From: an uncultured Paracoccaceae bacterium
Lineage (GTDB): Bacteria > Pseudomonadota > Alphaproteobacteria > Rhodobacterales > Rhodobacteraceae
Assembly (NCBI GenBank): GCA_937927675.1
Contig: CALBSG010000005.1
Span: 22,356 to 86,355, forward strand
Reading direction: 5' to 3'
DNA length: 64,000 bases
Every line of letters begins with the position of its first letter. Positions within the stretch are counted from its first letter, which is position 1. Under the pieces are notes generated by a model that made no database searches, was not told where the DNA came from, and saw only the letters and a list, made by a program, of their open reading frames with translations. A program made the position numbers and the translations under genes. This document shows positions 8,967 through 17,582 of this stretch, piece after piece.

Positions 8967-9299
8967 ATGAACGCGCCGGTGCCCTTTCCGCATGCCCCTG
9001 CCGAGGTCGTCAGTTTTGGCCGCGTCGAGTTGGGGTTGATCCTGTCGCTTTACGGCCGGATGGTCGCGGCAGGCGAATGGCGCGACTATGCGATGAGCTT
9101 TCAGCCCGAGGTCGCCACGTTCTCAATCTTTCGCCGCACCGCTGAAGTGCCGCTTTACAGGATTGAAAAGCGCCCCAAACTGCGGATGCGACAAGGGATC
9201 TATGCGGTTTTGGGCGGCGAAGGGCAGGTTTTGCGGCGCGGCCAAGATCTGGCCGCTGCGCTGCGTGTGCTGGAAAAACCTTTGCGGCCGATCGACTAA
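8967..9299 (+). CDS. DUF2794 domain-containing protein
   Basis: A small conserved alphaproteobacterial protein of unknown function (DUF2794), recognised by the block from FGRVELGLILSLYGRMVAAGEWRDYA to YRIEKRPKLRMRQG and the end LRRGQDLAAALRVLEKPLRPID. No signal peptide or membrane segment is present, so it is probably cytoplasmic. An in-frame ATG at 8940 would add nine residues; neither start has a convincing Shine-Dalgarno, and 8967 is chosen from usual family length. A large inverted repeat lies between this gene and the convergent NlpC/P60 gene. Confidence 0.85.
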   Translation: MNAPVPFPHAPAEVVSFGRVELGLILSLYGRMVAAGEWRDYAMSFQPEVATFSIFRRTAEVPLYRIEKRPKLRMRQGIYAVLGGEGQVLRRGQDLAAALRVLEKPLRPID

Positions 9300-9304
9300 A
9301 GCGT

Positions 9305-9382
9305 GTCAGATTTGAATGGAATCGAAAAGCGCTGCCTCTCGCATGCGCTTTTCGATAAGATATGATCCAAGTAAAATCTGAC
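9305..9382. repeat. Nested inverted-repeat element between convergent genes
   Basis: An outer 9-bp inverted repeat (GTCAGATTT at 9305-9313, AAATCTGAC at 9374-9382) encloses an inner perfect 12-bp repeat (ATCGAAAAGCGC at 9321-9332, GCGCTTTTCGAT at 9345-9356). The whole folds as a cruciform and could serve as a bidirectional terminator, or it may be a dispersed palindromic element. Confidence 0.7.
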
Positions 9383-9385
9383 CCG

Positions 9386-10207
9386 CTAAAGCAAACGGCG
9401 GCGATGCGTAACCGGGCGGCCTTCTTGCGCTATGATCCGGTCGATGCAGGCCTGCACCGGCTCATACGCGACCGACATGGTGTGACCGTTGGCATGGATC
9501 AACCGCGCCGCATCAACGATCAGCGCGACATGGCCCTTCCAAAAGATCAGATCCCCGCGTTGCAAGGGCGCATCTGCGGGAACCTCTTGGCCAGCACCTT
9601 CTTGCAGATCGCTGTCACCTGGAATGGCGATCCCGCAAGCCCAATAGGACAGTTGCGCCAGGCCCGAACAATCAATCCCACCGCGCGAATTGCCACCCCA
9701 CAGATAGGGCGTGCCAAGAAGGCTTTCCGCCACGCTGACCGCATCGGTCCGCCAATCGCCCAATGGCCGCAGATGCGGGGCCGGGATAAAGCCTTGGGTG
9801 GTTTCCAACCATTTTCCGTGATCGGCGGTAATCGCCACCTGCGCCCCCAATGGCAGGGCGCAAACCTCGGGCGCCTGCACACGGGGTTCGGGATAAAGAT
9901 GCGTGCCGGGTGTTGCGACCCAATGGGTCGGCGTCGGGCCGCGCGACAGGGCCGCATCGGGCAGCCAACCGCAATAGCCGTCTTTGCCCGCAAAACCAAA
10001 AGCGTGACCTTCGTTGCGGTCAATCACGGTAAAGGCCTCGCCCAACAAAAGTTGCCGCTCCCGTGCGCCATTCGGGGCGCGCAGCAGATCTACCACGGGC
10101 TGCGCTACATGCATTGGCGTGCCATCGGTAAAGACAGGAACCTCGATCCGGCCCTTCATCGAAGAATGGGCGATGCGCGGCGTGGCAGGGGTCAGGCGGC
10201 GATCCAT
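9386..10207 (-). CDS. NlpC/P60-family cell-wall peptidase with N-terminal SH3 region
   Basis: A 273-residue cysteine peptidase expected to cut within the peptidoglycan stem peptide, most likely between gamma-D-Glu and the diamino acid. The N-terminal half (about residues 35-150) has two SH3-like segments; the C-terminal NlpC/P60 domain (about 152-255) holds the catalytic Cys180 (IDCSGLAQ), His226 (KGHVALIVD) and His238 (HANGHT). No signal peptide is seen, as is common for this alphaproteobacterial subgroup. Its ATG abuts the stop codon of the upstream M17 peptidase gene without a gap, suggesting translational coupling and a joint role in recycling murein peptides. Confidence 0.9.
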   Translation of the reverse strand: MDRRLTPATPRIAHSSMKGRIEVPVFTDGTPMHVAQPVVDLLRAPNGARERQLLLGEAFTVIDRNEGHAFGFAGKDGYCGWLPDAALSRGPTPTHWVATPGTHLYPEPRVQAPEVCALPLGAQVAITADHGKWLETTQGFIPAPHLRPLGDWRTDAVSVAESLLGTPYLWGGNSRGGIDCSGLAQLSYWACGIAIPGDSDLQEGAGQEVPADAPLQRGDLIFWKGHVALIVDAARLIHANGHTMSVAYEPVQACIDRIIAQEGRPVTHRRRLL

Positions 10208-11617
10208 TTACAGCCCCAAAATGGCAGGAAGTGCGTGCAAAACCGCGCGCGCGCCTTGGCCTGCACCGCCCTTGGGCCGGGCAGGCAGGTCGGCAGGTGT
10301 GTGGCCGTAAATATCAAAGTGCATATAGCGCGGCCCTTCAACAAAGCGACGCAGGAACAGCGCGGCAGTGACAGAGCCAGCAAAGCCCCAACCCGGCGCG
10401 TTATCAAGATCGGCGATGCCCGGCTCAATGATATGTTCATAAGGCGTCCAGAAGGGCAGCCGCCAGACCGGATCAAAGCCCTGCTTCGCACCATTTTCCA
10501 AGGCCAAAGCCATCGGGTCGTCATCGCAGTAATAGGGCGCAAGATCGGGGCCAACGGCGATACGGGCCGCCCCTGTCAGCGTGGCCATAGAGATCACCGC
10601 ATCGGTGGGCGTCTCGCAGGCATAGGCCAGCGCATCCCCCAGTACCAAGCGGCCTTCGGCGTCGGTGTCGTTCACCTCAACCGTCAGGCCCTTGCGGCTG
10701 GTCAGGATATCCTTTGGTCGTTGGGCGTCGCCTGCGATCACGTTTTCGACCGCTGGCACCAGAACCCGCAGGCGCAAGGGCAGGCCCAACCGCATGATCA
10801 TATGGGCAAGCCCCATGACGGTCGCAGCCCCGCCCATATCTTTCTTCATCAAAAGCATGCCCGAGGACGGCTTGATGTTCAGCCCACCAGTATCAAAGCA
10901 CACGCCCTTGCCGACCAGCGTCAGATGCGGGCCGGTGCTGCCCCAGTTCATCTCCAACAGGCGCGGCGCGCGGGTCGAGGCGCGGCCAACCGCATGGATC
11001 ATCTGGAAGTTTTGCTCCAATAGGTCATCCCCCCGAATGACCTTGGCCTTCGCACCAAAACTGTCGGCCAGCGTCAGGAAGGCGGCCTCCAATTCTGCAG
11101 GCCCCATATCCAACGCCGGAGTGTTGATAAGGTCGCGGGTCAGAAATTCGCCCTCCACCATGGCAAGCAGCCGGAGGGCGTCAATGCCCTCGGGGGCTTT
11201 CAGCACGGCAGGCGTGGCGGGTGGTTTTCCGGGGCGATAGCGGTCGAAACGATAGGCTTGCAGCAAAAAGGCGAGCGCCGCTTCGGTCTTGTCTGCCGCG
11301 CTGAGATCACCCTCAAGGTGCCAAGCACCGTCGGGCAGTCCTGCCGCCGCGCGGGCCAGATGAAAGCGCCCCCGCGCGCGGGCCTTGGCGCTGCCCAAGC
11401 CCGCAACGGCGGCCAGCACTGTCCCATCCGCGCCGGGGATCAGACGCAGATCACCCGGTCCGGCCTCGAACCCCGTCGCCTTCAGCCATGCCGTCATGGC
11501 AGAGGGTTCCCCCGCAAGAAAGGCGTCCAGCCCATCAGGCGTGACAACATGCAAAGGGCGCGAGGGGGCATCGGGGGCGGCAAAGGCGGGCGTGGGCATG
11601 GCATCCTGCGGCATCAT
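10208..11617 (-). CDS. M17-family leucyl aminopeptidase
   Basis: A cytoplasmic di-zinc aminopeptidase releasing N-terminal residues from peptides. The C-terminal catalytic domain shows the family signature NTDAEGRL, the metal/substrate segment VGKGVCFDTGGLNIKPS and KKDMGGAATVMG; the N-terminal part (residues 1 to about 150) is the variable macrodomain-like region. The start is uncertain: ATGs at 11617, 11614 and 11599 are in frame, the last preceded by AGGA. The frame upstream of 11617 looks non-coding. It is coupled to the NlpC/P60 gene, which starts at the next base after its stop. Confidence 0.9.
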   Translation of the reverse strand: MMPQDAMPTPAFAAPDAPSRPLHVVTPDGLDAFLAGEPSAMTAWLKATGFEAGPGDLRLIPGADGTVLAAVAGLGSAKARARGRFHLARAAAGLPDGAWHLEGDLSAADKTEAALAFLLQAYRFDRYRPGKPPATPAVLKAPEGIDALRLLAMVEGEFLTRDLINTPALDMGPAELEAAFLTLADSFGAKAKVIRGDDLLEQNFQMIHAVGRASTRAPRLLEMNWGSTGPHLTLVGKGVCFDTGGLNIKPSSGMLLMKKDMGGAATVMGLAHMIMRLGLPLRLRVLVPAVENVIAGDAQRPKDILTSRKGLTVEVNDTDAEGRLVLGDALAYACETPTDAVISMATLTGAARIAVGPDLAPYYCDDDPMALALENGAKQGFDPVWRLPFWTPYEHIIEPGIADLDNAPGWGFAGSVTAALFLRRFVEGPRYMHFDIYGHTPADLPARPKGGAGQGARAVLHALPAILGL

Positions 11618-11706
11618 GGAATTGATACGGCCAAGCCTAACCCATCCCGCGCGACCCGCAAGGGCGCGCAATGCACCCGAACGCCAGTCAGGTTTGAGCT
11701 GACCCG

Positions 11707-11744
11707 AAAAGCGCGGCCTTTCGCACAGGCTCGAACGCGCTTTT
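11707..11744. terminator. Possible hairpin terminator
   Basis: AAAAGCGCG (11707-11715) pairs with CGCGCTTTT (11736-11744) across a 20-base loop, with A and T runs on the outer sides. It lies downstream of the 129-residue minus-strand gene and upstream of the M17 gene. The long loop makes it weaker than the other terminators. Confidence 0.5.
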
Positions 11745-11778
11745 TGATGCGGTCTCTTTCAGAAACCCCCGACAGGCC

Positions 11779-12168
11779 CTAGCTGAAAGTCTGGTCCAAA
11801 AGCGCCTTGTCCGGCGCGAGAGAGCGCTCCGCGACCCGCACCAGCCGCGCCCACACGGCAGAAAAGGCCGTTACATCGCTACGCTCAAGGCAAGTGCGCA
11901 CATCGCCTGCGACCAGCCCCAGACTGACCATGCCAAGATTTTCCGACATGCGCTGCAAGCGGCGCAATTGACGCGACAAATCCTGCATTTCGCGTTCGCG
12001 CACCTGTGCGGCCAGCCCGGCCATGGTCAGCGCAAGTTCGCCCAGCGCCCGTGTGACTACCTGTTCCGCAGACGAGGTTCCCAAATTCCGATAAATCGTG
12101 GCAATCGGTTCGGAATCTTGCCGAACCCGTTCCTTGACCCGCAAGGCCACCAAATTTTCACCCAACAT
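11779..12168 (-). CDS. Conserved hypothetical protein, helical
   Basis: A 129-residue protein not assigned to a named family. It is mostly helical, with a charged middle stretch (about residues 55-78: AQVREREMQDLSRQLRRL) that could form a coiled coil, and a C-terminal helix rich in Val, Arg and Ala. No signal peptide or membrane segment is visible, so a cytoplasmic location is likely. It is transcribed divergently from the carbonic anhydrase gene with about 160 bp between, and possibly ends at the hairpin near 11707-11744. Codon use resembles the neighbours. Confidence 0.7.
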   Translation of the reverse strand: MLGENLVALRVKERVRQDSEPIATIYRNLGTSSAEQVVTRALGELALTMAGLAAQVREREMQDLSRQLRRLQRMSENLGMVSLGLVAGDVRTCLERSDVTAFSAVWARLVRVAERSLAPDKALLDQTFS

Positions 12169-12328
12169 GACACACCCTTTCTTCTACACCCAAGACCGAT
12201 CATCGCGGATCGTGCTGAAGAAAAGGTTCACCCCAACGCAGAAAAGCGAGGATGCGGCGCATAAACCCCCTCGCATTTTCTGCGAATGCAGCCTAACTCG
12301 TGACCAGCATCACAGAAGGAAGCCGACG

Positions 12329-12979
12329 ATGACCGTCACCGCCCGCCCCCTTCCCGCCTATCTGGTCAGCCGCTTCAATGGATGGCGCGCCACCAGCTAT
12401 CAGGACAACAAGGCCTGGTATCGCCGTCTGGCCGAAAGCGGCCAGCACCCCCGCGCCATGGTGATTTCCTGCTGCGACAGCCGCGTGCATGTCACCTCGA
12501 TCTTTGGGGCCGATGAGGGCGAATTCTTCATCCACCGCAACATCGCCAATCTGGTGCCGCCCTATAACCCGGACGGCGAACGCCATGGCACCTCGGCCGC
12601 GGTGGAATATGCAGTCACCTCGCTGGGCGTGGCGCATATCATCGTGCTGGGCCATTCGGGCTGCGGCGGGGTCAAAGGTTGCCATGACATGTGCGCTGGC
12701 CATTCGCCGGAGCTGGAAGAAAAGACCAGCTTCGTCGGCCGTTGGCTGGACATTCTGAAGCCCGGCTATCAACGGGTGTCTGCGCTACCGCAAGCCGACA
12801 TCCTACGCGCGCTTGAAAAACAGGCCGTGCTGGTATCGCTGGAAAATCTGATGACCTTCCCCTTTGTCCGCGATGCGGTGGCCGATGACCGGCTGACGCT
12901 GCATGGGCTGTGGAACAACATTGGCGCGGGCGAGCTGGAGCAATATGATCCGGCCCGCGACGACTTCTCCCCGATCTGA
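12329..12979 (+). CDS. Beta-class carbonic anhydrase
   Basis: A zinc enzyme interconverting CO2 and bicarbonate in the cytoplasm. The 216-residue protein carries the zinc ligands and dyad of the beta class: CDSR (Cys49, Asp50, Arg52) and GHSGCGG (His109, Cys112). The start at 12329 follows AGAAGGAAG at normal spacing; the frame extends upstream to 12098, but that part overlaps the divergent promoter region and is not family-like. The cupin gene starts 12 bp after the stop, so they form a likely two-gene operon. Confidence 0.94.
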   Translation: MTVTARPLPAYLVSRFNGWRATSYQDNKAWYRRLAESGQHPRAMVISCCDSRVHVTSIFGADEGEFFIHRNIANLVPPYNPDGERHGTSAAVEYAVTSLGVAHIIVLGHSGCGGVKGCHDMCAGHSPELEEKTSFVGRWLDILKPGYQRVSALPQADILRALEKQAVLVSLENLMTFPFVRDAVADDRLTLHGLWNNIGAGELEQYDPARDDFSPI

Positions 12980-12991
12980 CAGGAGCCTGCG

Positions 12992-13354
12992 ATGACGCCC
13001 GATTTCGCCACCCACCTTGCACTGGCCCAGATGGACATCGGCGCGTTCGTCCCCAAGGCAACGTCGTTTGAGGGGGCCCAGAAAGAGGCCTCGGTCGATC
13101 TGTGGGTTTCGGCCGATGGAAGGGTGTCCTTGGGGGTCTGGGAATGCACGCCGGGCCGCTTCACCGCTGACCGCTCCGGCTCGACCGAGTTTTGCCATTT
13201 CCTGTCGGGCAAGGTCGAGATGACCCATCCGGATGGCACGGTTCAGGTCTTTGGGCCGGGCGATGCGATCACCCTGCCGCAAGGCTGGAAGGGCATCTGG
13301 CATGTGGTGGAACACGTCCGCAAAATCTATGTCATTACGCTGAAAGACGTCTAG
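12992..13354 (+). CDS. Cupin-domain protein (Cupin_3 type)
   Basis: A 120-residue single-domain cupin of the PF05899 type (relatives of ureidoglycine aminohydrolase-like small cupins) with a conserved W-E-C-T-P-G-R-F strand, the EFCHFLSGKVEMTHPDG motif 1 and FGPGDAITLPQGWKGIWHV motif 2. Only one histidine is in the usual metal position of motif 1, so metal binding is uncertain, and the substrate is unknown. AGGAG lies eight bases before the ATG. Its position directly behind the carbonic anhydrase gene suggests co-expression rather than a shared reaction. Confidence 0.85.
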   Translation: MTPDFATHLALAQMDIGAFVPKATSFEGAQKEASVDLWVSADGRVSLGVWECTPGRFTADRSGSTEFCHFLSGKVEMTHPDGTVQVFGPGDAITLPQGWKGIWHVVEHVRKIYVITLKDV

Positions 13355-13418
13355 GCACGGCGACCGGTGGCCCTGCCGCCGTGTGATGTAAACTTGTGTT
13401 GTAAAGAGGACCAAGGTT

Positions 13419-15239
13419 ATGCCCCCCTTTGCCGTCAGCGTCGTTCATCGCAAACATGTCTGGATCGCTGGGGCTTTGCTCATTGCCTTGCTTGGCCTGT
13501 CGATGTTCGCCCTTGCCCCCCATGCCAGAACGCTGCTGGTGCAGGGCGACAATGACGACATCATGCGCTGGATGTCCGTCAAGGCTTGGTTGGCTGGTCA
13601 AAGCTGGTTTGACATGACCCAATACCGCGTCGAGCCGCCCTTGGGGCTGTCGATGCACTGGTCGCGCTATCTGGATGCCGCCCTTGCCGGGCTTTACAGC
13701 CTGCTTGCCTTGGGGCTGTCGCCCGAGGCGGCAGAGCGGTGGACCTTTGCCCTTTGGCCCAATCTGTTGCTTTTGGCCCTGCTCGGCTTGGTTGCCAAAG
13801 GCACAGGGCGGCTTTTGGGGGCGGGAGCGGCCCTTTTTGCGATGGCGCTGGTCATGACTTGGATGCCGATCCGCGGCATCACCTTTGCCACCGGCCGGAT
13901 TGACCATCACAATGTGCAAATTCTGCTGACCACGATCATGGCGATGGCGATGATCCTGCCCGGCCGGGCTTGGCTGATGGGCGCTGCAGCGGGGCTTGCG
14001 GCAGCGCTGTCGCTGGCGATCGGGCTGGAAACGCTGGTCTTTGTGGCAGCGGGCGGCCTTGTCCTTGTCGCACGGGCCGCCGTTGAGGCCGAAGGCGCAA
14101 GGGGGCGGCTAATTGGGTTTTGCAATGCCTTACCGGTTGGCGCGCTGGTGTTTTTTGCCGGACAAACCGCCCCGCAGGATTGGCTTGTCCCCCATTGCGA
14201 TGCGCTCGCGACGCCGATTCTGGCGATCCTTGTGATTGCCAGCACCAGCAGCCTTGCCCCGCTGGCGCTTTACAGCCGCGTGTCCTCCCCCGTAGCGCGG
14301 CTGGCTGCTGTTGCGGGGCTTGCCCTGTTCGGCGTCTGGATGTTTGTGCCGCTGCTTACGCCCTGTCTTGCCGGACCCTATGGCATGCTCCCGCCCGAGG
14401 CACAGGACTTCATCACCTCGCGCATTTCCGAAGCCCTACCGGCGTTGGCCTTCGCCACCCTTCGGCCTTTGACCTTTGCCAATGTGCTTTTGCCAATCCT
14501 TGTCATAACCGCACTGAGTTCGCTGTTTTGGCTGCGCAATCGCGGCAGCTATGACAAAGCGCAACGCGCGGCGGTTGGGCAAATGCTGATCTTCGGCTGG
14601 CTTGGGCTGATCGGCAGCCTTGTGCAGGTGCGGATGAACATCATTGCCGCCCCCGCCCTGCCATTTTTGGCGGGCCATGTCGGGGCAGAGCTGTTGCGCC
14701 GCTGGACCACCCGACGCAGCCTTGCCGCGTTTCTGACCGCGGCGGTTGTCGGGCTTGCTGCCTTTGGCACGCAGTATCTGAACCGCCCCGCCATGACGCT
14801 GGCCAGCCGTCTGGCCGGAACCGATCTGTCACAACGGTTCGAGCAACCCTCGTTCGATCACGGTTGCCGCACAGAAAAAGCGCTTGCCGAGCTGAATACC
14901 CTGACAAAAGCGCGGCTTTTGACCACGCTGAACCTTGGCGCGCCATTGCTCCTTGTGACTCATCACGACGCGCTGTCCGTGCCCTATCAACGCGGCGCGC
15001 ACACCTTCTGGAACGGCTCTTTCCCCTTCCGTTCAGAGGCGCTGATGCTGCAAGCCATCCGGCAAAGCGCACCGGACTACGTGGTGATCTGCCGAGAGGC
15101 CACCTATGACGCCGAACATGGCTTTGCACGGGCGCTGAACGAAGGGCGCCTGCCCGGCTGGCTGATCCCGGCAGACATCGGATCGACGCGTTGGCTGGTG
15201 CTGGCCCTGCGGCCAGAGGCGATGCCTCCCAGCCCCTAA
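13419..15239 (+). CDS. Polytopic GT-C-fold membrane glycosyltransferase, STT3-like N-terminus
   Basis: A 606-residue inner-membrane protein with about 11-13 transmembrane helices and a soluble C-terminal part from about residue 470. The first periplasmic loop has GDNDD (residues 43-47) and LSMHWSRYLD (about 77-86), and the segment GRIDHHNVQ (159-167) matches the DHH motif of STT3/AglB-type GT-C enzymes. The WWDYG motif of true oligosaccharyltransferases is absent, so transfer of a single sugar from a polyprenyl-phosphate donor is more likely. AGAGGA precedes the start. The gene converges with the gtrA/gtrB-like operon, overlapping its last stop by 4 bp; such a trio usually modifies surface glycans. 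Confidence 0.75.
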   Translation: MPPFAVSVVHRKHVWIAGALLIALLGLSMFALAPHARTLLVQGDNDDIMRWMSVKAWLAGQSWFDMTQYRVEPPLGLSMHWSRYLDAALAGLYSLLALGLSPEAAERWTFALWPNLLLLALLGLVAKGTGRLLGAGAALFAMALVMTWMPIRGITFATGRIDHHNVQILLTTIMAMAMILPGRAWLMGAAAGLAAALSLAIGLETLVFVAAGGLVLVARAAVEAEGARGRLIGFCNALPVGALVFFAGQTAPQDWLVPHCDALATPILAILVIASTSSLAPLALYSRVSSPVARLAAVAGLALFGVWMFVPLLTPCLAGPYGMLPPEAQDFITSRISEALPALAFATLRPLTFANVLLPILVITALSSLFWLRNRGSYDKAQRAAVGQMLIFGWLGLIGSLVQVRMNIIAAPALPFLAGHVGAELLRRWTTRRSLAAFLTAAVVGLAAFGTQYLNRPAMTLASRLAGTDLSQRFEQPSFDHGCRTEKALAELNTLTKARLLTTLNLGAPLLLVTHHDALSVPYQRGAHTFWNGSFPFRSEALMLQAIRQSAPDYVVICREATYDAEHGFARALNEGRLPGWLIPADIGSTRWLVLALRPEAMPPSP

Positions 15240-16039
15240 GGCGCAAACCGGCCAAAGGCGGCGGCAAAGGTTTGGCGCAAGATGGACAGCTTGCCGCCAA
15301 ATCCGGCAATCTTGGTCGGCGTCGCCTCTTGCCGGGGATAGCTGCGCCGCACCGGGACATGCGCCACCTTCATGCCGATCTGGCCGGCGCGAACCGTCAG
15401 ATAGAACAGCAATTCATAACGCATGAAGATCGCACGAAATGGCTGCACCCGCGCGTCCAAGAGATAACGCCGCGAATAGGCCCGAAAGCCGTTGGTCGTG
15501 TCTGTAAACCAATGACGACCCGCAAGGCTAAGCACCGGGGCATGGATCAGCCGGTTCGCCACGGTCCGCTCCAGCGGGGTGTTTTCCGCCTGCCCGCCGG
15601 GCAAATAGCGCGAGCCCTGCACATAGTCACAACCGCGATCCAGCTCGGCAACCATGGCATCAATCGCGTCAATGCCATCCTTGCCATTGCCATCCATGGT
15701 GACAATGCCCTCATAGCCTTGGCGCAGACACCACGCATAGGCCATGCGCAATTGCGCGCTGAGTTTGCCCGGCCCGCGCCTTGTCAAAAGCGCCCGTAGA
15801 TCGCAATTGCGCAGAAAGTCGGGATCCAACGAGCCGTCGGTTGATCCGCCATCGGCAATGACAACGTCGACCGCAGGCCGTGCGGCCGCGATCTTTTGCA
15901 ACTGCCCCCGGATACGGTCGCCTTCGTTGATGACCGGAATGACAAGGGCATAGCGCGCGGCGGCATCGCGCAGCACCAGTTCGGAAAACTCTGGCACCTC
16001 CCACGCGGCCGTGGGATCCAGATTGTCTGGCCCGGTCAT
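15236..16039 (-). CDS. GtrB/DPM1-like family 2 glycosyltransferase
   Basis: A GT2 enzyme of the dolichol-phosphate-mannose-synthase type, expected to move a sugar from its nucleotide to polyprenyl phosphate on the cytoplasmic face. Motifs seen: ALVIPVINEGDRI, DGGSTDGS and the metal-binding MDGNGKDG in place of the usual DADLQ; then YVQGSRYLPGG and TDTTNGFRAYSR. The 267 residues lack C-terminal membrane helices. The ATG overlaps the gtrA-like stop (ATGA), so the longer open frame upstream is discarded. It is the last gene of a six-gene overlapping minus-strand operon. Confidence 0.88.
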   Translation of the reverse strand: MTGPDNLDPTAAWEVPEFSELVLRDAAARYALVIPVINEGDRIRGQLQKIAAARPAVDVVIADGGSTDGSLDPDFLRNCDLRALLTRRGPGKLSAQLRMAYAWCLRQGYEGIVTMDGNGKDGIDAIDAMVAELDRGCDYVQGSRYLPGGQAENTPLERTVANRLIHAPVLSLAGRHWFTDTTNGFRAYSRRYLLDARVQPFRAIFMRYELLFYLTVRAGQIGMKVAHVPVRRSYPRQEATPTKIAGFGGKLSILRQTFAAAFGRFAP

Positions 16040-16437
16040 CGCCCCTCTCCCTGATCTGCGGGCTCGGCAAAGACCCATGATCTGGCCAAAAGAAAACTTG
16101 CGCAGAACGACAGCGCCACGCTGGGCAGCAGCACCGCCAACGCACCCTGCCCCGCACCAAACAACCGTTCAAACCCAAGGATCGCCAAAAGCCGGACCGC
16201 CGCCGTCAGCCCCAGCGACATCAGATAGCGGCCAAACCGACCAAAAGAGCGGCGGTTCTGGCCACCCCAAAAGGTCCATGCCTCATGCAAGAGATAATTC
16301 AAGAGCGCCGCCGCCAAGAACCCCAAGGCCCCCGCCAGCCACAAGGACAGGCCAAGGCCCGTCGCCAGAGACCAGGCCAGCCCGATATCCAGCGCGACCC
16401 CGACCCCCGACACCGCCAAAAAGCGCACAGATTGCAT
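16036..16437 (-). CDS. GtrA-family membrane protein (putative polyprenyl-sugar flippase)
   Basis: A 133-residue protein with four transmembrane helices (about residues 3-25, 32-52, 70-92 and 100-122) and the family stretch LNYLLHEAWTFWG. GtrA proteins are thought to flip polyprenyl-phosphate-linked sugars across the inner membrane for O-antigen or teichoic-type modification. Its start overlaps the FAD-oxidoreductase stop by one base (TGATG), and its stop overlaps the GtrB-like start (ATGA), so translation is coupled. Together with the adjacent GT-C protein it makes a plausible GtrA/GtrB/transferase trio. Confidence 0.9.
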   Translation of the reverse strand: MQSVRFLAVSGVGVALDIGLAWSLATGLGLSLWLAGALGFLAAALLNYLLHEAWTFWGGQNRRSFGRFGRYLMSLGLTAAVRLLAILGFERLFGAGQGALAVLLPSVALSFCASFLLARSWVFAEPADQGEGR

Positions 16438-17582
16438 CAGACAGCCCGCCCCACCACAAACCCATCGTGGGCGGCCGCAAACTCTGGCTCGGTCTGCCGC
16501 ACCAGATCAAAGAGGTCATAGATATTGTCGATCTTCGCCCCAAGGATCGAAATGACCCGGCTTTCACGCGGACGGCGCTGAAACAGGATGGGCCGACCAT
16601 CGTCCCGCTCATTCTTCAACAGCACAGCCTTCACCTCGAAAAGCGAGGAGCGATAGCTGGCGCGGCCCAGCGCCGGCACATAGCGTTTACCGTCCAGCAG
16701 CATATGCATCACTTGGGTTGCCTGTGCAGATTGATCCAAGCGTGCATAGGGTGGCGTTCCGCCGTCGCCCGTCCAACTGTCTTGCGGCGTATAGCGCACA
16801 TGGGTCAGTGAATGGAGACCGGCTGCGGGATAAGGCATGCAGGAAAAGAAAGGCCCGTCCATCACGGTGATGCCAAAGGGGCGCAACTCCTCGGGTGGCT
16901 CGATCAGGGCGAGTTCGGCCAGTTCGTATTTCAACTGTGCAGGTGGCAGCCCGGCCGATTTCAGAACGTCATTGATCTGGGCATAGGTGACGTTAAAGGC
17001 ATAACGCGCCGGAATTTCGGCCCCATCCGCAAGCTGCACCACCACCGTATCCGGGCGGTCGAAAACACCCAAGACCCGCGCGCCAAGTCGCATCTCGACG
17101 CCCGCCGCTTGCAACCGGTCCAGCATCAGCCGTTGCAACACCGAATAGTCGAAAGCCACCTCGCGGCAGGCAAAGGCCGCTTCGATCAGATCGCCGTCAA
17201 ACAGCGCCGCCTGACTGGCCGATGCGGGTTGAATAGGCGCGCCAAGATCCCGAAAGATTCGGTAAAACCGCTTGGCCGACACTTTGGACCGCCGCGCGGC
17301 GATGGCATAAAGCATCTGGAAATCGCTGCAGATCGCTTCGGGGAAATCCTTGGCAAAGCGGTCGTGCAGGATCAGCGACTTTACCGCTGTCAACGCCGAG
17401 CGAGGATAGTGAAAGCCGGTATGAACCCGCGCCTGATTGACCCGCGAGGCACGGGACAACAGCCGATCCTCCGCCTCAATCAGCAGCACCTTGCGAGAGA
17501 TGGAGCGTAAGAACAGCGCCAGACAGCAGCCGTAAAAGCCGCCCCCGATGATGATATGGTCAAAGCGAACGCCTGCCGTCAT
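16437..17582 (-). CDS. FAD-dependent oxidoreductase (DAO superfamily)
   Basis: A 381-residue flavoprotein with the N-terminal dinucleotide-binding motif HIIIGGGFYGCCLALFL (residues about 9-25) followed by E-A-E-D at the ribose-binding position, and a DAO-like body with an RVNQARVHTGFHYPRS segment next to the flavin. No membrane segment is present. The substrate cannot be read from the sequence; similar proteins occur in surface-polysaccharide loci, where they may oxidise a sugar or lipid-linked sugar. It overlaps both neighbours by a few bases, so it belongs to the same operon as the glycosyltransferases. Confidence 0.82.
   Translation of the reverse strand: MTAGVRFDHIIIGGGFYGCCLALFLRSISRKVLLIEAEDRLLSRASRVNQARVHTGFHYPRSALTAVKSLILHDRFAKDFPEAICSDFQMLYAIAARRSKVSAKRFYRIFRDLGAPIQPASASQAALFDGDLIEAAFACREVAFDYSVLQRLMLDRLQAAGVEMRLGARVLGVFDRPDTVVVQLADGAEIPARYAFNVTYAQINDVLKSAGLPPAQLKYELAELALIEPPEELRPFGITVMDGPFFSCMPYPAAGLHSLTHVRYTPQDSWTGDGGTPPYARLDQSAQATQVMHMLLDGKRYVPALGRASYRSSLFEVKAVLLKNERDDGRPILFQRRPRESRVISILGAKIDNIYDLFDLVRQTEPEFAAAHDGFVVGRAV

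Noticed and set aside
9362..11023. Long 553-codon + strand open frame
   Set aside because: It runs antisense to the clearly recognisable NlpC/P60 and M17 peptidase genes and shows no family-like sequence; a high-GC shadow frame.
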